From assembly GCF_009709555.1 (NCBI RefSeq), contig NZ_WJBG01000114.1, positions 94,941 through 158,940 of the forward strand: DNA of 64,000 nt, read 5' to 3'. A program made the position numbers and the translations under genes. Shown here one piece after another: positions 16,276 through 24,711 of this stretch. Numbering within the stretch: the first letter of the stretch is position 1; each line of letters starts with the position of its first letter. Under the pieces are notes generated by a model. The model did no database searches, was not told where the DNA came from, and saw only the letters and a list, made by a program, of their open reading frames with translations. This DNA comes from Streptomyces blattellae. Lineage in GTDB: Bacteria; Actinomycetota; Actinomycetes; Streptomycetales; Streptomycetaceae.

Positions 16276-17677
16276 TGCTACCACCCGTCGGCCCAACGTC
16301 GTCATCATCGGCGCGAGCGCGACCGGCCTTTTCGCCGCCGCCGCACTCACGGAATTCGCCGACGTCACCATCGTCGAACGCGACCACTTGCCCGACGGCC
16401 CCACAGCCCGCCGCGGCGTCCCGCAAGCCCGGCACGCGCACCTCGTGTGGAGCGGTGGCGTACATGCCTTCAACGAACTCCTGCCCGGCATCGTCGACGA
16501 TGTCATAGCCCGCGGCGGACGCCTCGTCCACATCATGGGCGACATGGTCTCCCGGGCCCCCAACGAGGTCTGGTTCCGCCGGTTCCTGTCCACGCACCAT
16601 CGCAACCTCGTCTGCTCCCGCAATCTGCTGGACGCCGTCCTGCGCGAACGCCTCCGTGCAGTCGAGCACCTCGCCTTGCGTCAGGGCACCACTGCACAGG
16701 GGCTGGAGGGCGACGCCACCCGCATCACGGGAGTCCGTGTCCGCAGCAACGACACCAGCGGCAGCAACGACGTCGTATTGAAAGCCGACCTTGTCATCGA
16801 CGCCTCCGGCCGCGGCTCCCGCACCCCCCAGTGGCTGGAAGGCCTCGGACTGCCCGAAGTCACCGAACGCCAGGTCGACGCCGGACTCGTCTACGCCACC
16901 CGTCTGTTCCGCGCCCCTCACAGCTCTGCCGGCACCGACTTCCCGCTCATCAATGTCCAGGCCAACCCCGCCAAGGCCCCCGGCCAAGGCGGCATCATCC
17001 TGCCCATCGAAGACGGCCAGTGGATCGTCACCCTCTGCGGCACCCGCGGCGGCGAGCCCACCAAAGATGCCCGCGCCTTCATCGACTTCGCACTTGGCCT
17101 CGGCGACCCCATCATCGGCGAACTCCTCAAAGACGCCGAGCCACTCAGCGACGTCGAAACAACCCGCTCCACCGCCAACCACCGCCGCTACTACGAAAAG
17201 GCCAAACGCTGGCCCGAAGGATTCGTCGCCCTGGGTGACGCCGTCGCCAGCTACAACCCCGTCTACGGCCACGGGCTCACCGTCGCTGCGCAGTGCGCCC
17301 TCGCCGTCCGCGACGTCATGCACACCACGCACCTCACCGCCCCCGGCACCGCCCAGCGCCTCCAGCGAGCTGCGGCCCGCCCCGTCAGCGCCGCCTGGGA
17401 CCTGGCCGTCGGACAGGACGCCTTCTACCCCGGCGCCACCGACACCCCACCCACCGCCATGGAGCGCTTCCTCGCCCGGTTCGTCGACCGCGCCGTGGAA
17501 ACCGGTGCAACCAACCCCCGCGCCCTGGGCGCCCTGCTGGACGTCATGAGCCTGGAGAAGCCCCCAACCCGGCTGTTCTCGCCCGACATGCTCATCCCGA
17601 TGCTCATCGGCCCGAGAAAGCCCCAACTGCAAGGACCGCCGCTGAACCAGTCCGAGCGCAAGACCGCCATCTCCTGA
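16265..17677 (+). CDS. FAD-dependent monooxygenase/oxidoreductase
   Basis: 470 residues. The N-terminal Rossmann motif is VVIIGASATGLFAAAAL (about 11-27), with an acidic residue ending the second strand (VTIVERDH). The conserved DASGRGSRTP (about 178) and GDAVASYNPVYGHG (about 322) mark a class A flavoprotein monooxygenase or geranylgeranyl-reductase/squalene-epoxidase-like protein. The substrate is unknown. It overlaps the membrane-protein gene by 11 bp and ends the operon. No nearby reductase was seen, so it would take electrons directly from NAD(P)H or from a general partner. Confidence 0.85.
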   Translation: MPRSATTRRPNVVIIGASATGLFAAAALTEFADVTIVERDHLPDGPTARRGVPQARHAHLVWSGGVHAFNELLPGIVDDVIARGGRLVHIMGDMVSRAPNEVWFRRFLSTHHRNLVCSRNLLDAVLRERLRAVEHLALRQGTTAQGLEGDATRITGVRVRSNDTSGSNDVVLKADLVIDASGRGSRTPQWLEGLGLPEVTERQVDAGLVYATRLFRAPHSSAGTDFPLINVQANPAKAPGQGGIILPIEDGQWIVTLCGTRGGEPTKDARAFIDFALGLGDPIIGELLKDAEPLSDVETTRSTANHRRYYEKAKRWPEGFVALGDAVASYNPVYGHGLTVAAQCALAVRDVMHTTHLTAPGTAQRLQRAAARPVSAAWDLAVGQDAFYPGATDTPPTAMERFLARFVDRAVETGATNPRALGALLDVMSLEKPPTRLFSPDMLIPMLIGPRKPQLQGPPLNQSERKTAIS

Positions 17678-17728
17678 CTGGTGCCGCGTCAGGCAACGTT
17701 CGCCCTGTTCCCCGTCAAGTCCTTGCGT

Positions 17729-18220
17729 TCAGCTCAGCGGGGTCTCCTGCGAAGGAGAAGAGTCTGCTGCCGACTCCGTGGTCTCCTCGGGCGCGGACGA
17801 CTTCGGTGCGGCCGTTGCTGAGCCTCGCAGACCGCTGAGGGCCAGGACCGTCATCACCGCCGCGGCCGCTGCCGCCACCCCGAAACCGCCGTGCGCACCG
17901 CCCGCGTCCACCACCTGCCCCGCGACCGCCGCGGCGCCTGCTATTCCTGCCGCGCTTGCGGAGCTGCCCCAGGTAAAGGCCTGAGTGAGGACGGCGCGCG
18001 GAACCGCCGACTCGGTGAGAACGGAGGTGAGGATCAGGAGGACCGGCACGGCGAGTCCGGTCAGGGCGAGGGTGGCGCCGACCGCGAGGGGCGCGTCGAG
18101 GAATGTCAGCGGGAGGCTCGCGAGGGTGAGGGAGGCGGCGACTGTGGCCTGGTGGCGTCGGAGTGAGCCGCCGTGACGCCATGCTCCGTAGGCCCAGCCA
18201 CCCTGAACCGCCCCGGGTCA
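17729..18220 (-). pseudogene. C-terminal fragment of an MFS transporter, 5' part lost
   Basis: The frame reads GGWAYGAWRHGGSLRRHQAT from about 18205 and continues through three hydrophobic helices (LTGLAVPVLLILTSVLTESA, a glycine/alanine-rich helix, AAAAAVMTVLALSGLRG) to a charged tail ending at 17729. This is the last third of a drug-efflux-type major facilitator. All upstream sequence is replaced by the ISL3-type transposase, whose end lies at about 18205-18250, so the gene was probably cut by the insertion or by a deletion next to it. Confidence 0.7.
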
Positions 18221-19062
18221 GGTAGAGACTCAATTCCGTGAAAGGATTGAGTCATGGCACGACCCGACAGCATCTTGTTCGCGAGCTGCACGACGTGGAA
18301 GTGGTCGACCACGACGGTGGCGTGGGGCAGGCCGGTGCGCAGGGCGGCGCGGTAGGTGGCCGACATTTCGATGGCGACGTGCCGGATGTTCTTGCGCCAG
18401 GTCAGGGGTGTGGTGGCGAGCCAGGCCAGCACGTCGGCGACGGTGCGGCCCTCGACCTGGCCGAGCAGGCCACCGGCACCGAGCGCGTCGACGAACCCGG
18501 TGTGCCACCGGTCTCTGGTCAGCTGCCACTTGCCGCTGTCCGGATCCTGTTCCCAGCGAGGCCGTCCACGCCGGGCCTCGTCAATGCCCAGCACTTCGAC
18601 CTCGGGCAGCGGTGCTTCGGCGACCTGCCGGGCGGCGGCCTTGAAAGCGTCCATCACGGTCGGCCAGGACAGGTGCAGATCGCGGGCGGCCTGGATGACC
18701 GTGGAGTCGGCGTCCCGTATCCGGCGCCCGGCCGCACTGCGCAGCCTCCCGGTGATCCGGGCGCCGGCCGGGATCTGCGGGATCTGCTCGGTGAACGACT
18801 TGCGGGGACAGGCCGGCTCACGGCACCACCAGCGCCGCTTGTGCCACACGAACTCCAGCCCGCGCTCGCCGTAAGGGAGATCACGGGGCCGGGTGGTCGC
18901 GGAGCCTTTCACCCGGGACGCGAAGACCCCGCAAGCCGGGCAGGCCCGGGCCGAGGCATCCGCCGTGGCCAGGTGGACCCGGCGGCCACCGTCCTCGCAC
19001 CGCTCGACCCGTATGACGGACACCCCGTCGAGGCCGAGCAGCAACGTCGTATCGTTGACCAA
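18106..19062 (-). pseudogene. truncated ISL3-family transposase
   Basis: Starts MVNDTTLLLGLDGVSVIRVE. It has an N-terminal CxxC zinc finger (ACPACG and WWCREPACPRKSF), a helix-turn-helix (VIQAARDLHLSWPTVMDAFK) and the beginning of the DDE domain (EVEVLGIDEARRGR; VVVDHFHVVQLANKMLSGRA). Homology stops at about 18250. The remaining 40-odd codons run into the MFS remnant in the wrong frame, so the last third, with the final catalytic acid, is missing and the protein should be inactive. An inverted repeat ACTCAAT/ATTGAGT (18228-18252) lies at the break. Confidence 0.8.
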
Positions 19063-19204
19063 GCCCGTGGCTCCCCAGTGATCCTTCTGCGTAGAGAACA
19101 GAAATGATCACCCAGGACCACGGGCGTCCTGCATCCAAGGCCGACAACCACCTGTCTCTCCCCTCGTAGCGTGAAGACCGTGACTGCAGGGGAAGTTGGG
19201 AGTC

Positions 19205-19492
19205 ATGGCGGAGAAGCGACGGAAGTTCGATCCAGAGTTCCGTGAGGGTGCCGTGCGGATCGTCACGGAGACCGGCAAGACGATCGCCGAGGTCGCCGAG
19301 AACCTGGGGATCAACGAGACCACCCTGGCGAGCTGGGTCTCCCGTGCCCGTCGGGCAGGGACCGCACCGGCTGGTGGGAGCGACGAGCTGGAGCGTCTGC
19401 GGCGGGAGAACGCCCAGCTCAAGCGGGACAACAAGGAACTGGTCATGGAGCGTGATGTCCTCAAACGCTGCATGGTCCTGTGGGTGAAGTAG
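19205..19492 (+). mobile_element. IS3-family orfA (helix-turn-helix transposase subunit)
   Basis: 95 residues: MAEKRRKFDPEFREGAVRIV, then a Tnp_1-type HTH (TIAEVAENLGINETTLASWV) and a leucine-zipper-like tail (LERLRRENAQLKRDNKELVM, ERDVLKR). This is a complete orfA of the usual length. The orfB frame overlaps its end (19480-19492), as normal for IS3 elements where a fused OrfAB is made by frameshifting. With orfB truncated, orfA alone would at most regulate. Confidence 0.85.
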
Positions 19493-20112
19493 CCGTGGCG
19501 GACCCGGCGTCCGTCGTCGGGGTGATCAGCGACTTCAGGACCGAGCACGGCATTTCGCACCGTGTCTCCTGCCGCGCCCTGGGTGTGAGTGAGTCGTGGT
19601 TCTACAAGCACCGCACCCATCGGCCCACCCGGCGTGAGCTGCGCAGACAGCATCTGATCGAGGCAGTGAAGGAGGAGTTCGACGACTCCGGCGGCACCTA
19701 CGGCTCGCCGAAGATCTGGATCAGGCTGGTGAGGCAGGGCTGGCAGGTCTCGGTGAACACCATCGCGAAGATCATGGCCGGGCTGGGCCTGGTCGCGCGG
19801 AAGGTGCGCAGACGGCGGGGATTGACCCGACCGGGGAAGCGGCCGGCCGCGCCGGACTTCGTGCGCCGCGACTTCACCGCCGAGGCACCCGACCTGGTCT
19901 GGTGCGGGGACAAGCCAGTCCCCTGTATCCGGCAGAGCCGGTTCGACGACCAGCGCCCGACCAGCAGGACGGTGATGGTCGCGCCGCCGCTCTTGAGAAG
20001 GAGACCGATGACCGGCGTCAGCTTCGCCTCGGCGGCCGGGGCCATATACCGGACGGGAGACTTCCTCTTCCGTCCGTTCGGGACCCCTCCCCGGCCATGT
20101 GCCGCACTATAG
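19480..20112 (+). pseudogene. truncated IS3-family orfB transposase
   Basis: The conserved N-terminal part is present (SDFRTEHGISHRVSCRALGV, HTH_21 with GTYGSPKIWIRLVRQGWQVS and RRRRGLTRPGKRP). It reaches the start of the integrase core (FTAEAPDLVWCGD), just at the first catalytic Asp. From about 19913 the sequence no longer matches a transposase and the frame runs on to 20112 as unrelated residues. The DDE core is gone, so the element cannot transpose by itself. No right-hand terminal repeat was identified. Confidence 0.8.
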
Positions 20113-20177
20113 GGATCTGTGAATCTGTGAGGGAGCAAAGTCTCCTGCCCGTAGGGCAGTTGGGGGAGTGAGTCGGT
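19914..20177. other. scar sequence between the IS3 remnant and the next gene
   Basis: About 260 bp of unassigned DNA. On the minus strand it reads RKRKSPVRYMAPAAEAKLTP and then a hydrophobic stretch (VIGLLLKSGGATITVLLVGR), as if a small membrane protein had been cut at both ends. The 3' 40 bp hold the GGGGGAG ribosome site of the following gene. Confidence 0.3.
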
Positions 20178-22142
20178 ATGAGTGGGTCCGAAGAGTCGTC
20201 GGGGGTCGGTGGGACGGGAGAGGGATCGGACCAGCCTGCGTCCACCCCACCCGAGCCGCCGTCGCCGTCCAAGCCCCTGTCGCCACCCGAACCGCCATCG
20301 CCGCCCAAGCCCTCGTCACCGCCGGAATTCCCGTCACCGCCCGAACCCCTGTCGGCGCCCGAACCCCCGTCGGCGCCCCCGCCTCCGCCCAAGCCCTCGT
20401 CGCCGCCCGAACCTCCATCGTCACCCCCGCCCCCGCCGGAACCTCCATCGTCACCCCCGCCCCCGCCCGACCCCCCGTCGTCGTCCCCGCTCCCTCCCCC
20501 GCCCCCGATGCCCGATGGTCCGCCCACCGTGCAGTCGCCGGTCTCCGAGTGGCTGACCTACACGCTGCCGGAGGAGCCGGAGGATGTCGTGCCCGCGGAT
20601 CGGTGGCGTTCTGCGGCGGCCGGGCTGTTCAACCTCACCGGGCTCGGGCTGGGGTACGCGCTGCTGCAGCGCTGGCCGCAGGCCGCCCTGTGCTGGGTCG
20701 CGACCAGCCTGCTGCTGGTGGCCGCGCTGCCCGCGGACCCTGACGGGCTGCCGGGCGCGGTGGTGTGGGGGTACATCCTCTTTCTGGTGCTGGCCGCGGC
20801 CCACGCGGCGTGGCTCGCGCGCCGTGCGCGGCTGACGTTGCCGTGGCGGTCGACGGTCGCCGCCGGGGTCGGTCTCGTGCTGCTCGTCGTGCCGGTCGGT
20901 GGGGCGGTGGGGTACGAGGCGGCGCGGGAAGAGGCGTACCAGCAGATGTTGCTGGACCGGCTCGACGAGACGGACCGGCTGGTCACCACGGCCTCGCGGC
21001 GGGACAGCTTCGCCGAGGCCAAGGACGACTACGAGCGGGCGATGAAGGACTACCGTGCGCTCGGCGACGACCACCCCGGCAGCCGGGCCGCTCAGCGCAT
21101 CCCCGACCGCCTCGGCCGGTTCTACGACACGGTCGCCGCGCCGTACCGCGAGAAGGAGTACTGCGAGGCCCTGGAACCGCTGCGGTATCTGTGGAAGCTG
21201 CCGGACACGATGGGCAGCGAGCGGCTCGGCTCCCTCGCCGACTGGCCCGAGGAGCCCCTGGCCACCTCGCTCTACGAGTGCGGCATCGCGAACCTCGGCT
21301 CCGGCGCCGTGTCCGCAGCGGACGCGAACGGCGGCGCGCTGGCCGAACTGCTCGGTACGTTCCCCGACTCGGCGCAGGCCGCCAAGGTCGAACCGGCCGT
21401 GAGCGCGGAGATCTCGGAACAGTCCAGGGCCCTGAACGGCGACGACCCCTGCCCGGCCGGCGAGGAATTGCAGGCCATCAGCCAGACCATGGTCGACCTG
21501 CCCGCGGGCAGCCCCGGTGACGCGCTGCGCTCGGACGCCGCCGACGCGGTGGAGTCCGCCGCCTACGCCTGCGGGGTGGACGAGTTCGAGGACGACAAGT
21601 TCGCCGCGGCGGCCGAGACGCTCAACGACTTCGCCGACACGTACGAGGACAACCAGAACGCCGACCGTGCCCGGCAGATCGCCATCGCCGCGGAGATCGC
21701 CGCGGAACGGCCCGCAGCGGGCCGGAAGTTGCCGCCGTCCCGCAGCCCGGGCGGCTCCAGGATGACCTTGGAGATAAGCAACGACTCCCCGACCGCGGTC
21801 GAGTTCCTCTACACCGGCCCCGTCACCGGCAGGATCTACATCCCGGCGTGCACCGGCTGCACCGAGTACTCCAGCGAGTCGGAGGCCGCAGGCGCCGCCT
21901 GCGGGGACAGCAGCATCGACTACCCGACCAACTACCTCGACCTGCCCGCCGGCGACTACCACACCCTCGTCAAGTACGCCGACGCAGGCGCGGAGGACGT
22001 GGAGAACCTGGCCGACGGGATGCGCATCGATCCCGGTTACACGTACACCAACTGCACCTATGTCGTGAGCGAGAGCAGTTACCCGGGGTTCCCGGAACTC
22101 CCGGAGCTGGAGCCGATCGAGCCCATCGAGCCGAACGTCTGA
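20178..22142 (+). CDS. proline-rich membrane protein with large extracytoplasmic helical domain
   Basis: 654 residues, no recognised family. Residues about 20-115 are a proline/serine repeat tract (PPEPPSSPPPPPEPPSSPPP style). After that come three or four membrane helices between about 155 and 250 (AGLFNLTGLGLGYALLQRWP; WVATSLLLVAALPAD; VVWGYILFLVLAAAHAAWLA; VAAGVGLVLLVVPVGGAVGY). The C-terminal 400 residues are soluble, with coiled helices resembling tetratricopeptide-like repeats (FAEAKDDYERAMKDYRALGD) and a small C-terminal beta-rich, cysteine-containing domain (IYIPACTGCTEYSSES). The cytoplasmic proline tract suggests protein-protein docking. ATG 20178 follows GGGGGAG. Confidence 0.8.
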   Translation: MSGSEESSGVGGTGEGSDQPASTPPEPPSPSKPLSPPEPPSPPKPSSPPEFPSPPEPLSAPEPPSAPPPPPKPSSPPEPPSSPPPPPEPPSSPPPPPDPPSSSPLPPPPPMPDGPPTVQSPVSEWLTYTLPEEPEDVVPADRWRSAAAGLFNLTGLGLGYALLQRWPQAALCWVATSLLLVAALPADPDGLPGAVVWGYILFLVLAAAHAAWLARRARLTLPWRSTVAAGVGLVLLVVPVGGAVGYEAAREEAYQQMLLDRLDETDRLVTTASRRDSFAEAKDDYERAMKDYRALGDDHPGSRAAQRIPDRLGRFYDTVAAPYREKEYCEALEPLRYLWKLPDTMGSERLGSLADWPEEPLATSLYECGIANLGSGAVSAADANGGALAELLGTFPDSAQAAKVEPAVSAEISEQSRALNGDDPCPAGEELQAISQTMVDLPAGSPGDALRSDAADAVESAAYACGVDEFEDDKFAAAAETLNDFADTYEDNQNADRARQIAIAAEIAAERPAAGRKLPPSRSPGGSRMTLEISNDSPTAVEFLYTGPVTGRIYIPACTGCTEYSSESEAAGAACGDSSIDYPTNYLDLPAGDYHTLVKYADAGAEDVENLADGMRIDPGYTYTNCTYVVSESSYPGFPELPELEPIEPIEPNV

Positions 22143-22224
22143 CGCACCACCGGAACCGCGGCGGCACCGTCCCCAGCAGGGTGGGTCCGATCCTCGGGCC
22201 CACCCCGCCCGGTGTCCCTCCCGG

Positions 22225-23274
22225 TTACGACGACGTGCCGACCTGCACCCGCGCAGCCACCGGCAAGTGGTCGCTCCCGGTCTCCGGCAGCGTCCACGAG
22301 GTCATCGGCTCGACGCCCTTGACCATGATCTGGTCGATCCGCGCCATCGGGAACGACGCCGGCCAGCTGAACCCGAACCCGCTGCCCGCCGCGCCCTGTG
22401 TGGAGCGCATCTGGGAGGTGACGGCGTTCAGCGCGCGGTCGTTCATCGTGCCGTTGAGGTCGCCGAGCAGCACCACCCGCGGCAGCTTCTCGTCGGCGAT
22501 GGCCTCACCGAGGGCGTCGGCGCTCTTGTCGCGCTGCCGGGCGGTGAACCCGGCCTCCAGCTTCACCCGCACCGACGGGAGGTGGGCGACGTACACCGCG
22601 ACCTGTCCGGCGGGCGCGGCCACGGTGGCGCGCATCGCGCGCGTCCAGCCCAGCTTGATGTCGACGGGCTGGACACCGGTGAGCGGGTACTTGCTCCACA
22701 GCCCGACGGTGCCTTCCACGGCGTGGTACTTGTACGTCGACGCCAGCGCGTCCTCGTACGTCGGCACCGCCGCCCCCGTCAGCTCCTCCAGGGCCAGCAC
22801 GTCGGCGCCGGAGGCGGCCACGTCACGGGCGGTGCCGGCCGGGTCGGCGTTGTCGGCGTTGACGTTGTGCGTGGCCACCGTGAGGTCGCCGCCGGCGGCG
22901 GTCTTGTCGGTGAGCAGGCCGCCGAACAGGTTCAGCCATACGCTCGCCGGGACCAGCACCGCGATCAGCGCGGTCGCCGACTTGCGGACCAGCGCCAGCA
23001 CGAGCAGCACCGGGATGGACAGCCCCAGCCAGGGCAGGAAGGTCTCGGTGAGGCTGCCGAGGTTGCCGACCGCGTTCGGGATGCGCGAGTGCGCCACCAT
23101 CACCAGGGCGAGCAGCAGCGCGAGCCCGGCGACGACGAGGCCGCGGCGCCAGATCCGGGGATCGCCGCGCCAGCCGGTGGTCACCCTGCCGAGCAGGCGT
23201 CGGAACCGGGAGCTGTGCGACTCGGGCCGCGAGCCGTCGCCGTCCGTCTCCGTCACGTATGCCTGCTGCGCCAT
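22225..23274 (-). CDS. membrane-anchored endonuclease/exonuclease/phosphatase family protein
   Basis: 349 residues. The N-terminal third holds three hydrophobic helices (GLVVAGLALLLALVMVAHS; FLPWLGLSIPVLLVLALVRK; ALIAVLVPASVWLNLFGGLL). The EEP domain follows: THNVNADNADP (about 145), LALEELTGAAV with the metal-binding Glu, VVLLGDLNGTMND (about 273) and the closing GSDHLPVAARV. The family cleaves phosphodiesters in nucleic acids, phospholipids or inositides. The membrane anchor with an outside-facing catalytic domain suggests extracellular phosphodiester or nucleic-acid degradation. Confidence 0.9.
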   Translation of the reverse strand: MAQQAYVTETDGDGSRPESHSSRFRRLLGRVTTGWRGDPRIWRRGLVVAGLALLLALVMVAHSRIPNAVGNLGSLTETFLPWLGLSIPVLLVLALVRKSATALIAVLVPASVWLNLFGGLLTDKTAAGGDLTVATHNVNADNADPAGTARDVAASGADVLALEELTGAAVPTYEDALASTYKYHAVEGTVGLWSKYPLTGVQPVDIKLGWTRAMRATVAAPAGQVAVYVAHLPSVRVKLEAGFTARQRDKSADALGEAIADEKLPRVVLLGDLNGTMNDRALNAVTSQMRSTQGAAGSGFGFSWPASFPMARIDQIMVKGVEPMTSWTLPETGSDHLPVAARVQVGTSS

Positions 23275-23577
23275 ACCGTCGCCTCACTACCTGCCGTGCA
23301 CACCGTCCGTCCCCCTGTCTCCTACAGACACTAGGGGATGATCGGCTCCCTTCCTGCCGTCTTCTGACGGCCGTACGGGCACGAGGACGTACAAGTCGGC
23401 GCGGGCAGTTCCGGTGACAGGCGCGGAAAGCGCGCTCTGTGACACAACACGCACGTGTGGGTTACGCGGGTCGCGAACTGACAGGGTGTACGCCGTCGGG
23501 GGACCGCGTCGAGGACCGCGTCGACGGTCCGTTCCGGCGCGGCCCCGCCCGTACGTGACACGGTCCTCTAGCCGTCC

Positions 23578-23596
23578 GGTGGCACGAGGTGCCACC
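23578..23596. promoter_or_regulatory. inverted repeat in the panB leader
   Basis: GGTGGCAC (23578-23585) pairs with GTGCCACC (23589-23596) around a 3-base centre, 58 bp before the panB ATG. It could be an operator or leader hairpin; no T-run follows. Confidence 0.4.
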
Positions 23597-23654
23597 ATGG
23601 AGGTGGTCCGGGGACGCCGTCAGGGCGCCTCGAGATGACGTAAGGAGCCGTGCC

Positions 23655-24530
23655 ATGACGCAGCTTCCGGCTGCCCAGACCGCTCAGCAGAAACCTTCCG
23701 ACGGCAGCAAGGCGCTGTACGGGGGCAAGAGCACTCGCCGTATCACCGTTCGCGACATCGCCACCGCCAAGGAGCGCGGCGAGAAGTGGCCCATGCTCAC
23801 CGCCTACGACGCGATGACCGCGTCCGTCTTCGACGAGGCCGGGATCCCGGTCATGCTCGTCGGCGACTCGGCGGGCAACTGCCACCTCGGGTACGAGACG
23901 ACCGTGCCCGTCACGCTCGACGAGATGACCATGCTGTCCGCGGCCGTCGTCCGGGGCACCTCCCGCGCCCTCATCGTCGGCGACCTGCCCTTCGGGTCCT
24001 ACCAGGAGGGTCCGGTGCAGGCGCTGCGCTCGGCGACCCGGCTGGTGAAGGAGGCCGGGGTCGGGGCGGTCAAGCTGGAGGGCGGCGAGCGGTCGCACCG
24101 GCAGATCGAGCTGCTGGTCGAGTCCGGGATTCCGGTGATGGCGCACATCGGGCTGACCCCGCAGTCCGTGAACGCCATGGGGTACCGCGTGCAGGGGCGC
24201 GGCGAGGAGGCCGCGCACCAGCTGCTGCGGGACGCCAAGGCCGTACAGGACGCCGGGGCGTTCGCGGTGGTGCTGGAGCTGGTGCCGGCGGAACTGGCGG
24301 CCGAGGTGACCCGGACGCTGCACATCCCGACCGTCGGGATCGGGGCGGGACCGGAGACGGACGCGCAGGTCCTCGTCTGGACCGACATGCTGGGGCTGAC
24401 CGGCGGCCGGGTGCCGAAGTTCGTGAAGCAGTACGCGAACCTGCGTGAGGTCATGGGGAACGCGGCGAAGGCGTTCGCGGAGGATGTCGTCGGCGGATCG
24501 TTCCCGCTGGAGGAGCACTCCGTCCACTGA
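23655..24530 (+). CDS. panB: 3-methyl-2-oxobutanoate hydroxymethyltransferase
   Basis: 291 residues, the family's usual size plus a short actinobacterial N-terminal extension. It transfers a hydroxymethyl group from methylenetetrahydrofolate to alpha-ketoisovalerate, making ketopantoate for pantothenate and CoA. Motifs: MLTAYDAMTASVFDEAGIPV, the metal-binding VGDSAGNCHLGY, VGDLPFGSYQ, VKLEGGERSH, GLTPQSVNAMGGYR-like region (GYRVQG), and GIGAGPETDAQVLVW. The ATG at 23655 has AAGGAG upstream. A perfect hairpin terminator follows at 24592-24623. It stands alone; no panC or panD is adjacent. Confidence 0.96.
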   Translation: MTQLPAAQTAQQKPSDGSKALYGGKSTRRITVRDIATAKERGEKWPMLTAYDAMTASVFDEAGIPVMLVGDSAGNCHLGYETTVPVTLDEMTMLSAAVVRGTSRALIVGDLPFGSYQEGPVQALRSATRLVKEAGVGAVKLEGGERSHRQIELLVESGIPVMAHIGLTPQSVNAMGYRVQGRGEEAAHQLLRDAKAVQDAGAFAVVLELVPAELAAEVTRTLHIPTVGIGAGPETDAQVLVWTDMLGLTGGRVPKFVKQYANLREVMGNAAKAFAEDVVGGSFPLEEHSVH

Positions 24531-24591
24531 CCCGAGGAGCCACTGGCCCGAAGAACCACCGGCCCGAAGAGCCACTGCGGCACCACCGAGC

Positions 24592-24623
24592 AGCCCCGCC
24601 GATCTTCCCCCGTCGGCGGGGCT
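24592..24623 (+). terminator. hairpin terminator after panB
   Basis: An 11-bp perfect stem AGCCCCGCCGA / TCGGCGGGGCT with a 10-base loop, 62 bp after the panB stop. The T-run is weak, as often in Streptomyces. Confidence 0.7.
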
Positions 24624-24694
24624 GTGGTGTTCATGGGCGCGTCGGCAATCTGCAGGCCGCTGTCGGCACCCTGTCGGCCGTTTGTCGGTGGGCC

Positions 24695-24707
24695 GTGACA
24701 CCGTCAC
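24695..24707. promoter_or_regulatory. inverted repeat just before the ABC transporter start
   Basis: GTGAC-ACC-GTCAC ends four bases before the ATG at 24712, and the preceding 40 bp contain three TGTCGG words. A position over the likely start of transcription would suit a repressor; the regulator is not identified. Confidence 0.35.
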
Positions 24708-24711
24708 TGCC

